This document shows positions 1 through 5,448 of a stretch of 6,403 nucleotides of DNA, piece after piece; position 1 is the stretch's first letter; the number at the start of each line of letters is the position of its first letter. The position numbers and the translations under genes are program-made. The stretch is from contig JAIRKP010000046.1 of assembly GCA_031260085.1 (NCBI GenBank), positions 1 through 6,403 of the forward strand, written 5' to 3'. Origin of the DNA: Holosporales bacterium. GTDB lineage: Bacteria > Pseudomonadota > Alphaproteobacteria > RUG11792. Under the pieces are notes generated by a model, which made no database searches, was not told the origin of the DNA, and saw nothing but the letters and a program-made list of their open reading frames with translations.

Positions 1-164
1 GCTTTTCTTCAGATATGCTAGCTTTAGTAACAGCTTTGTATATATTGTTTGACCCATTTATCACGGCTTGTAATGTCGCGGGAAATGGAGCATTGGCAAT
101 TGTGTTTGATAAAATCACAGCCGCTTTTCTAAAACGTCCAAGCAAATACGATGTAAAAGAATAG
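1..164 (+). CDS. Dicarboxylate/amino-acid:cation symporter, C-terminal end (partial)
   Basis: Only the last 53 codons are present (reading from base 3, stop TAG at 162-164); the rest lies upstream of the window. The translation contains LFDPFITACNVAGNGALAIV, which matches the last substrate-binding helix of the sodium:dicarboxylate symporter (SDF/DAACS) family, normally written DxxRTxxNVxGD. These are inner-membrane secondary transporters that import dicarboxylates or amino acids with Na+ or H+. The Asp that holds the substrate amino group (codon 51-53), the Thr and the Asn are kept. The Arg that binds the side-chain carboxylate of acidic substrates is Ile here, and the final Asp, a sodium ligand in the archaeal homologue GltPh, is Asn. 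I infer a substrate other than aspartate or glutamate. The short polar tail (KRPSKYDVKE) is a normal cytoplasmic end. The family call is fairly secure; substrate is unknown. Confidence 0.82.
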   Translation, partial: FSSDMLALVTALYILFDPFITACNVAGNGALAIVFDKITAAFLKRPSKYDVKE

Positions 165-203
165 TTTTCCAACATTAGTCCTTTTTTAGGGGAGAAATTT
201 TGC

Positions 204-230
204 GGAATGAAAATCTTGGATTTTCATTCC
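204..230. repeat. Perfect 12-bp hairpin
   Basis: GGAATGAAAATC (204-215) is followed by a 3-nt TTG loop and its exact reverse complement (219-230). It is the first palindrome after the symporter stop codon, 40 nt downstream. No T-run follows on the + strand, so it is not a canonical intrinsic terminator, although it could stabilise the symporter mRNA end. Confidence 0.85.
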
Positions 231-237
231 GTCCCGG

Positions 238-276
238 GGCGCGAGTATGGTATAATCATTATACCATACTCGCGCC
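238..276. repeat. Perfect 39-nt palindrome (19-bp arms)
   Basis: Bases 238-256 and 258-276 are exact reverse complements around a single central C at 257; the arm reads GGCGCGAGTATGGTATAAT. It is the longest perfect inverted repeat I found in the window. A spacer this short leaves a tight RNA hairpin or, in supercoiled DNA, a possible cruciform. The left flank and outer arm (234-248, CCGGGGCGCGAGTAT) and the right arm (266-276) match the outer arms of the cloverleaf at 548-634 almost base for base, so the two look like members of one repeat family. The arm contains TATAAT on both strands, so a promoter-like reading is possible, but no gene start follows. Confidence 0.88.
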
Positions 277-279
277 TTT

Positions 280-319
280 AGTCTGTCAAGGATCACTTCG
301 TTCTCCTCCTTGACAGACT
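280..319. repeat. Perfect 13-bp hairpin
   Basis: AGTCTGTCAAGGA (280-292) pairs exactly with 307-319 across a 14-nt loop. It starts three bases after the 238-276 palindrome. A run of eight T at 335-342 lies 15 nt downstream on the + strand, too far for a standard intrinsic terminator, though the pair may weakly terminate symporter transcription. Confidence 0.85.
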
Positions 320-398
320 TATACGGCTTATCTGTTTTTTTTATAATTTCCCCCGGAATATTCAAGGTTGCAATTCGAATCTCCAACTTCTGTTCATG

Positions 399-420
399 TA
401 TCTACCTTCTGGGTAAGATA
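399..420. repeat. Short bulged hairpin (8 bp)
   Basis: TATCT (399-403) pairs with AGATA (416-420), then ACC with GGT (404-406 with 412-414), leaving A415 bulged and a 5-nt loop. It is weaker than its neighbours and could occur by chance in AT-rich DNA. It is listed because it helps fill the array. Confidence 0.4.
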
Positions 421-443
421 AGGCTCAATTTTATACTTACTGG

Positions 444-473
444 TTGCCATAAAAGCAGTAGCTTTTATGGCAA
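444..473. repeat. Perfect 13-bp hairpin with tetraloop
   Basis: TTGCCATAAAAGC (444-456) is followed by the loop AGTA (457-460) and its exact reverse complement (461-473). No T-run follows on either strand. Its sequence is unlike the other hairpins, but the design (long perfect stem, very short loop) is the same. Confidence 0.85.
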
Positions 474-547
474 ATTATATGCTCTACAGGAAGCATGTGA
501 AATAGTATTTGCAGTCACATCAGAAAGCGGAATGAGAAAGTAATTTT

Positions 548-634
548 ACCGGGGACGCGATTATCCGAAGAAACTTCGGGCAAAATCTCCGATTTTGCGC
601 TAAATCAGAGATTTAGCATAATCGCGCCCCCGGT
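548..634. repeat. Perfectly packed cloverleaf palindromic element
   Basis: The outer stem pairs 548-564 (ACCGGGGACGCGATTAT) with 618-634, 16 of 17 pairs matching (A555/C627 is the mismatch). Inside it sit three hairpins end to end: 565-579 (6-bp stem, loop AAA), 580-598 (8-bp stem, loop TCC) and 599-617 (8-bp stem, loop AGA). All three loops are three bases, and no base is left unpaired at the four-helix junction. It is not a tRNA: arm lengths, loops and the lack of a 3' acceptor do not fit. The outer arms match those of the 238-276 element. It may be a mobile palindromic element, a structured RNA or a DNA cruciform target. I do not recognise it as a named family. Confidence 0.85.
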
Positions 635-663
635 GGCCCGGAAAAGCTTTAGCTTCCCGGGCC
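635..663. repeat. GC-rich hairpin next to the cloverleaf
   Basis: GGCCCGG (635-641) pairs with CCGGGCC (657-663), and AAGC (644-647) with GCTT (652-655), separated by a small 2x1 internal loop and closed by a TTTA loop. It starts at the base directly after the cloverleaf, so 548-663 forms one unbroken structured block. Neither strand carries a T-run after the stem. Confidence 0.75.
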
Positions 664-709
664 AAATATGATATCCTTCATAAATCTCCATAATCCTCTT
701 CAACGATAT

Positions 710-761
710 AAGATCGGCGCCACGTGGTGCCTCAAAAGCAATTACTTTTGAGGCTGATCTT
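710..761. repeat. Branched hairpin abutting the plsC-like stop codon
   Basis: An outer 6-bp stem (AAGATC at 710-715 with GATCTT at 756-761) encloses two hairpins. The first is an almost perfect palindrome without a loop (GGCGCCAC at 716-723 against GTGGTGCC at 724-731, one G-T pair). The second is TCAAAAG (732-738) against CTTTTGA (745-751), which can extend to 10 bp by borrowing GCC from the first. The outer stem ends one base before the TAA stop of the - strand acyltransferase gene (762-764), so it is the immediate 3' end of the leuS operon mRNA. It may serve as a 3' stabiliser or weak terminator; no T-run follows on the - strand. Confidence 0.75.
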
Positions 762-1457
762 TTACTGCATTTTATTTTCAAATATATGCATAAATTCATC
801 TTTTGAAAGCCCGGGTTGTATGGCTTCTTTAAAATCTAAATGAATCGTTCCTTTATTTTTTCTAAACGATCGCTTTGGCCAGCATTGGCCTGAATCCACC
901 ATAGCTGGAATAACTGGGATTTTTAACGAATGGTATAGCGCAAATATACCACTTTTATATTCGACATTTTCATTGATTGTCGATCTTGTTCCATTGGGGA
1001 AAATCAATATAGATTGTCCTTTCTCAGAGGCAATTTTCCCATATTTTATAATACTTTTTATTGATGAAATGGGCGATGATCTGTCAATTGGAATGCATCC
1101 TAATTTTCTAAAATATAACCCAGCAATGGGAACGCTTAATAATTCTTTTTTTATAATTATGGCTAGTTCATCGAATAGGGTTGCAAAGATGATAGTTTCC
1201 CAAACCGATTGGTGATTACAGCCTATAATTATCGGGCCTTTGCTTAATTGAAATTTTAGTATATCGATATTTGATATTTTACAATCTATATCAGATATAT
1301 ATTTCAAACAAAAAAGCATTAAGCGAGCTATGTTTCTGTATACTATAATAGTAGTTCTTTTTTGAGAAAAAAACCATAATGTAAATGGATACATTATAGT
1401 GATATATAATCCAAATGCAGTCCAAAATGAAATATTAAACAAAATAGATCTAATCAT
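762..1457 (-). CDS. PlsC-like 1-acylglycerol-3-phosphate acyltransferase
   Basis: This 231-residue protein is the usual length for the PlsC/LPLAT family. These inner-membrane enzymes transfer an acyl chain to lysophosphatidic acid, giving phosphatidic acid for phospholipid synthesis. A hydrophobic N-terminal segment (about residues 7-30) should anchor it. Catalytic motif I is NHQSVWE (H82, E87 as HX4E), followed by KKELLSVPIAG (103-113) and the acyltransferase block GCIPIDR (120-126). Motif III is FPNGTR (153-158) where the family normally has FPEGTR, so the usual Glu is Asn. VIPAMVDSGQCWPKRSF near the end is typical of alphaproteobacterial members. The start ATG overlaps the rsmI stop by 4 nt (ATGA), pointing to translational coupling as last gene of the leuS-rsmI operon. 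It could be a related lysophospholipid acyltransferase rather than PlsC itself, so no symbol is given. Confidence 0.9.
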   Translation of the reverse strand: MIRSILFNISFWTAFGLYITIMYPFTLWFFSQKRTTIIVYRNIARLMLFCLKYISDIDCKISNIDILKFQLSKGPIIIGCNHQSVWETIIFATLFDELAIIIKKELLSVPIAGLYFRKLGCIPIDRSSPISSIKSIIKYGKIASEKGQSILIFPNGTRSTINENVEYKSGIFALYHSLKIPVIPAMVDSGQCWPKRSFRKNKGTIHLDFKEAIQPGLSKDEFMHIFENKMQ

Positions 1458-2260
1458 TTTTTTAATTTCTCGATAAAATTATAAATGCTATTTTTACTAA
1501 GACCTGAGAACTTTGACAGTATTTCACTTAAAGTCTTTGTGGAAATTTTATCTTTAAGATCTTCAATAAGAGGTTTTAATTCATATAGTTTGGAATTTTG
1601 GGCTTGAAGAGGCGAAGAAATAACAATCACTATTTCACCTTTAAGGGGATTCTGTGCGATGTGTGCTAATAGATAATCGCAATCTCCGGTTATGACTTCT
1701 TCAAATATTTTAGTTATTTCTCGAACTATGGAGATAGTTCTGTTGTCAAAATATAATTTAATATTTTCTAATGTTTTGTTAATTCTATTGGCAGATTCGA
1801 ACAGTATAATTGTTGAATTTATTTTTGACAGCTCTTCAAGATTTTGTAGCTCAGCAAAACCATCAAATAGAAATCTGTTAGTGGCTTGTCCTGATAAAAC
1901 CAAAGCCGTTATAACAGAACACGCTCCTGGAATAGCGGTATATTTTATATTGTTTTTGATGCAAGCATTAATTAACTTAAACCCAGGATCAGATATCAAC
2001 GGAGTCCCCGCATCGGAAACTAAAGCATATGTTATATCTTTTTTCATCGAATTAATAATATTTGGAATAATCGATCGGGCAGTGTGATCATTATATGTGA
2101 TCAATTTTTTCTCTACTCCAATATTTTCCAACAACTTCCTTGTGACTCTAGTGTCTTCGCATAATATAATATCAACTTCAGCTAAAGTTTCTTTGCCCCG
2201 TTCTGAAAAATCTTTTAAATTCCCAATTGGAGTGGAAACTATATATAGCATAGGTTTCAT
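1454..2260 (-). CDS. rsmI: 16S rRNA (cytidine1402-2'-O)-methyltransferase RsmI
   Basis: RsmI uses S-adenosylmethionine to methylate the ribose of C1402 in 16S rRNA, tuning decoding at the P site. The 268-residue protein is slightly short but complete. It shows the tetrapyrrole-methylase fold signatures in order: TPIGNL (10-15), EDTR (35-38), SDAGTPLISDPG (82-93), PGACS (111-115), RFLFDGF (129-135), FESANR (154-159), REITKIFEE (180-188) and KGE (207-209). The C-terminal 40 or so residues (SEILSKFSGLSKNSIYNFI) resemble the helix-turn-helix tail found in many RsmI proteins. The ATG at 2260 overlaps the leuS stop as ATGA, and an internal Met at residue 4 is a less likely start. The stop overlaps the start of the plsC-like gene in the same way. 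The family call is secure. Confidence 0.97.
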   Translation of the reverse strand: MKPMLYIVSTPIGNLKDFSERGKETLAEVDIILCEDTRVTRKLLENIGVEKKLITYNDHTARSIIPNIINSMKKDITYALVSDAGTPLISDPGFKLINACIKNNIKYTAIPGACSVITALVLSGQATNRFLFDGFAELQNLEELSKINSTIILFESANRINKTLENIKLYFDNRTISIVREITKIFEEVITGDCDYLLAHIAQNPLKGEIVIVISSPLQAQNSKLYELKPLIEDLKDKISTKTLSEILSKFSGLSKNSIYNFIEKLKK

Positions 2261-4764
2261 TTGACAACGATATTTACTATTCTGTTTTTTACTACAATAA
2301 TCTTTTCAATATTTTCTAAATTAATAGAATCTTTCAATATATTCTTTGCGGTTTGCTCTAAGACAGAATCTTCGGTATCTTTTTCAATATTAAAAGTTCC
2401 TCTTAATCTCCCGTTGACCTGAACTGCGATAGTCACCTTAGTCGCAGTGGCTAAATCTTCATTAATCTCAGGCCACAAAGCATTTTGCAATGGGTCAGCT
2501 GCATTCGTTAACTTTTCAAACATTTCGTGGGCAATGTGAGGTGTGATAGGGTATATTGCTTTTATGAAACATTCAAAGGCGAATTTTAGAGAACTCGCAG
2601 ATTCCATTTCTAAGTTTCTTTCTATTTCGTTAAAAAATTCCCGAGCAAATGCTACTGATTTGTTAAGGGCTATATCATCGTATGATTCCTTTATTTTTTT
2701 TAAATACACATGCGATGTTTTTATGAGTGTATCTGCTCCTTCTTTATTCTCTTTCACTTTTTGCAAAACCTTATTGAAAACTTTCCAAACTCTGTTTAAA
2801 AATCTCCAGGATCCATCCAATGCGTCCGTATTCCAAGAAAAGTCTTTTTCGGGAGGAGTGTCTGAAACAATGAATAGCCTAACCGCATCAACTCCATGAG
2901 AATCTATAATTTTTTGATGGCTGATTACATTCTTTTTTGATTTGCTCATTTTTTCAAATGCACATTCAAAAACTTCTATTCCGTTTTTATCGATCAGTTT
3001 TCCATTAGGTAATTTTTCAATCTCATCTGGATAAACCCATTCTCCTTCTGTGTTTTTGTATGACTTATGGCAAACCATCCCCTGAGTCAACAGATTGGCA
3101 AATGGAACTTTACAATCGATATATCCCAAATCTCTTAAAGCTAATACAAAAAATCGAGCATATAACAAATGCAAGACAGCGTGTTCAATGCCCCCGATGC
3201 AAAGATCCACAGGCATTGCAACTTCAGCAACTTTTTTATCGATGGGTTCATTAAAGTTTGGGCAAAGATATCTTAAAAAATACCAAGATGATTCGAAAAA
3301 CGTATCCAATGTGTCTGTTTCTCTGAGAGCATTATTCCCGCATTTAGGGCATTTGACAAACTTCCAAGTAGGATGGTTTGCAAGAGGATTTCCCTTGCTA
3401 TCAAATGAAACATCATCCGGCAAATAGACCGGAAGCTCTGCCGGAACTGCGCCGCAATTTTCACAATGTACGATAGGAATTGGACATCCCCAATAACGCT
3501 GTCTTGATATTAACCAATCCCTTAATCTGTAAGAGATTTTCTTGGTTCCTATGTTAAGTTCTTGCAGTCGATTTATCATATAGATTTTTGCTTGCTCTAC
3601 AGACATTCCATCTAGATATTCTGAATTGATTAATTTCCCATCTCCTGTAAATGGTAAGTCTTCAACAGAATCAATAACTCGTTTGATTGGCAAGTTGTAT
3701 TTTTGAGCAAATTCAAAATCTCTTTCATCGTGTGCAGGGCAACCGAAGACAGCTCCCGTTCCATAATCCATTAAAACGAAATTTGCAATATAAATAGGCA
3801 GTTGTAAGTCTTCAACGACGGGGTGTTTAACGTATAGCCCCGTGAACTTTCCCTTTTTCTCGGCTTTTTCGATTGATTCCTCAGTTGTCGCTATTTTTTT
3901 ACATTCATCGATAAATTCGGCAAACTCTTCGTTTTTGGATGCTATTCGTTGAGAAAATTCATGATCTGGAGAAATAGCAAGAAAAGAAGCACCAAACAAT
4001 GTGTCTGGTCGAGTTGTGAAAACCGCTATTTTTTCATCACTGTTTATTACTTCAAAATTAATAATCGCACCTTCTGATTTCCCTATCCAATTTTCTTGCA
4101 TTTTTAGAACATTATCGGGCCAATGTCCTTCAAGCTCCTTCAATCCCTGGAGCAATTCTTCTGCATAGTCCGTAATCCTCAATGACCATTGTTCAAGCAT
4201 TTTCTTTTCAACGAGAGCTCCGGATCTCCAGCCTTTGCCATCGATCACTTGTTCATTTGCTAAGACAGTTTGCTCAATCGGATCCCAATTGACATACGAT
4301 TTTTTTCGATATACCAATCCCTTTTTATAAAAATCTAAAAATATTTTTTGCTCCTGTGTATAATATTCAACACTACAAGTACTGATTTCTCTTTGCCAAT
4401 CATACATATATCCTAGAGGCTTTAATTGCTTTTTCATATCTTCTATATTCGCTTCTGTCCAAGTTTTCGGATGTCCTCCGGACTGCATGGCTGCGTTTTC
4501 GGCCGGCATGCCAAACGAATCCCACCCCATTGGGTGAATAATCGTAAAACCAAGCATTTTTTGATATCTAGCTACAACATCTCCGATTGTATAGTTCCTG
4601 ACATGCCCCATATGAAAGCTTCCCGATGGATATGGCAACATTTCTAATATATAAGCTTTTTTGTCTTGATTTTGGATTAACTCTTCATTTGAGATGCTGT
4701 ATTGTGCAAAAAACTTTGTCCACTTTTTTTCAACTGCTCTAAAATTATAAATTACGTCTGACAT
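2257..4764 (-). CDS. leuS: Leucyl-tRNA synthetase
   Basis: LeuRS attaches leucine to tRNA-Leu in the cytoplasm using ATP. At 835 residues it is a little shorter than the E. coli enzyme. Class I signatures are intact: HMGH (51-54, the HIGH motif) and KMSKS (605-609). The CP1 editing domain, which clears mischarged tRNA, has the Thr-rich TTRPDT (250-255) and GTGAVFGCPAHDERD (335-349) with its conserved final Asp at 349. A zinc ribbon is formed by C434/C437 and C472/C475, followed by the typical TDTLDTFFESSWY (483-495). The C-terminal region ends with NGRLRG and a small domain. The ATG is preceded by a weak AGGA (4770-4773) at 5-nt spacing. It is the first gene of the leuS-rsmI-plsC-like operon and overlaps rsmI by 4 nt. 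Nothing looks broken. Confidence 0.98.
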   Translation of the reverse strand: MSDVIYNFRAVEKKWTKFFAQYSISNEELIQNQDKKAYILEMLPYPSGSFHMGHVRNYTIGDVVARYQKMLGFTIIHPMGWDSFGMPAENAAMQSGGHPKTWTEANIEDMKKQLKPLGYMYDWQREISTCSVEYYTQEQKIFLDFYKKGLVYRKKSYVNWDPIEQTVLANEQVIDGKGWRSGALVEKKMLEQWSLRITDYAEELLQGLKELEGHWPDNVLKMQENWIGKSEGAIINFEVINSDEKIAVFTTRPDTLFGASFLAISPDHEFSQRIASKNEEFAEFIDECKKIATTEESIEKAEKKGKFTGLYVKHPVVEDLQLPIYIANFVLMDYGTGAVFGCPAHDERDFEFAQKYNLPIKRVIDSVEDLPFTGDGKLINSEYLDGMSVEQAKIYMINRLQELNIGTKKISYRLRDWLISRQRYWGCPIPIVHCENCGAVPAELPVYLPDDVSFDSKGNPLANHPTWKFVKCPKCGNNALRETDTLDTFFESSWYFLRYLCPNFNEPIDKKVAEVAMPVDLCIGGIEHAVLHLLYARFFVLALRDLGYIDCKVPFANLLTQGMVCHKSYKNTEGEWVYPDEIEKLPNGKLIDKNGIEVFECAFEKMSKSKKNVISHQKIIDSHGVDAVRLFIVSDTPPEKDFSWNTDALDGSWRFLNRVWKVFNKVLQKVKENKEGADTLIKTSHVYLKKIKESYDDIALNKSVAFAREFFNEIERNLEMESASSLKFAFECFIKAIYPITPHIAHEMFEKLTNAADPLQNALWPEINEDLATATKVTIAVQVNGRLRGTFNIEKDTEDSVLEQTAKNILKDSINLENIEKIIVVKNRIVNIVVK

Positions 4765-4795
4765 GTAAATCCTGGGTTCAACTTGGTTGTTTCCA

Positions 4796-4801
4796 ATTAT
4801 A
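4796..4801 (-). promoter_or_regulatory. Candidate -10 box of the leuS operon promoter
   Basis: On the - strand this hexamer reads TATAAT, a perfect -10 consensus, 31 nt upstream of the leuS ATG; transcription would start about 24 nt before the gene. The -35 position (about 4819-4824) reads AGGAGG and is a poor match, so the assignment rests on the -10 box and its location only. Confidence 0.35.
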
Positions 4802-4939
4802 CAATAGTTTTATAGAATCCTCCTTAATAAAATTACCTAAAACTTTTTGGAACATCTTCCATTTTTTGACATCTACAGAATAATTATTCCAATCTAATAA
4901 AGTGGAGGATAAAAAACAATCATATTAAGGAGTAAATAA

Positions 4940-5386
4940 ATGACTACATACAACATACCTAAAACGAAGAGAGAAGTTTTATCCGAAATAATAGCCCTCA
5001 TCGTCTTCGTCTTATTGGCGTTTGCCTTTAAGGCATACACACACGAGTTTAACTCACAATTATTCACAGAGCAAGCGGAAAGGTTGCATCTAAGCAACCA
5101 ACGAGTTCTCGAACAATATAGATCGATAACAGATATAAGAAAGGAGATAGATATATTTGTAAAACATGAGCCCATATTTAATCCATACCTGGATGAGATA
5201 TGCGATAACGTAGTTGGGAATACGATGTTGAAGCTATTAGTAGCGAATATTAAGGCTAAGGGGTTACGGCCATTGCGGATACGAAAAGGTCAAGAAAACC
5301 AGTTTTTCCCAGATATAAATACTGTTCATATAGCTCCAAAATATACGGACCCGATGGATACAACACTAATATATTCTGCGGTATAA
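4940..5386 (+). CDS. 5' fragment of the broken metalloprotease gene (148 aa open frame)
   Basis: This is the intact 5' reading frame. If translated as is, it would give a 148-residue protein without the protease motif. Residues 17-30 (IIALIVFVLLAFAF) form a single hydrophobic segment after a basic N-terminus, which could be a signal peptide or a membrane anchor. Residues 36-75 are charged and probably helical. The run NTVHIAPKY near the end resembles the strand that precedes the zinc helix in many HExxH proteases. The last residues (TTLIYSAV) probably lie beyond the first frameshift and are not native sequence. A strong Shine-Dalgarno AAGGAG fixes the start. The gene is divergent from leuS. 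Confidence 0.6.
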   Translation: MTTYNIPKTKREVLSEIIALIVFVLLAFAFKAYTHEFNSQLFTEQAERLHLSNQRVLEQYRSITDIRKEIDIFVKHEPIFNPYLDEICDNVVGNTMLKLLVANIKAKGLRPLRIRKGQENQFFPDINTVHIAPKYTDPMDTTLIYSAV

Positions 5387-5448
5387 ACAGAGATGGTGCA
5401 TTAGTTGAGAAAAGACTTACAATGTTGCGATGGTATTTTCCATGAGCT

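Larger units (their letters stand above)
165..761. other. Convergent intergenic region made of a palindrome array
   Basis: This 597-bp stretch lies between two gene ends that point at each other (symporter on +, plsC-like on -). I see no credible gene in it: the open frames present are short, conflict with each other and run through inverted repeats. Instead it holds at least eight hairpins, listed separately, most of them perfect and each with a different sequence. The segments 320-398, 421-443 and 474-547 are less structured: 335-342 is a run of eight T, 365-370 can pair with 384-389, and 495-500 can pair with 515-520. Convergent 3' ends are the usual home of REP-type and palindromic repeat elements. 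The array could also act on RNA as a two-way terminator or 3'-end protector. Confidence 0.8.

Noticed and set aside
280..342. Canonical intrinsic terminator for the symporter
   Set aside because: The stem is strong but 15 nt separate it from the T-run at 335-342; terminators need the T-run directly after the stem.
186..386. 66-residue open frame on the - strand
   Set aside because: It runs straight through the 204-230, 238-276 and 280-319 hairpins, has no recognisable family, and its composition follows from the palindromes.
310..543. 77-residue open frame on the + strand
   Set aside because: It starts inside the right arm of the 280-319 hairpin and crosses the 444-473 hairpin; it has no convincing ribosome binding site and no family resemblance.
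548..634. tRNA-like cloverleaf
   Set aside because: The 17-bp closing stem, 3-nt loops, missing D/T-loop consensus and missing 7-nt anticodon loop exclude a tRNA.
204..761. CRISPR array
   Set aside because: The hairpins have different sequences and irregular spacing; there is no repeated unit with regular spacers.
605..799. 64-residue open frame on the - strand
   Set aside because: It overlaps the 3' end of the plsC-like gene in another frame and the rest consists of hairpin sequence.
3060..3427. Open frames on the + strand inside leuS
   Set aside because: They are antisense shadows of a well-conserved LeuRS region covering the zinc ribbon and neighbouring motifs.
4819..4825. Perfect AAGGAGG Shine-Dalgarno on the - strand upstream of leuS (leader peptide)
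   Set aside because: No ATG or GTG lies at useful spacing; the nearest TTG is about 15 nt away and its frame ends after eight codons.
4878..4889. 12-nt perfect palindrome GAATAATTATTC as an operator for the 4940 gene
   Set aside because: Such AT-rich palindromes are expected by chance in several kb of this composition, and there is no second copy near by.
4866..4898. Promoter for the 4940 gene with TTGACA at 4866-4871
   Set aside because: The -35 is perfect, but the best -10-like hexamer (TCTAAT, 4893-4898) leaves a 21-nt spacer, outside the usual range.
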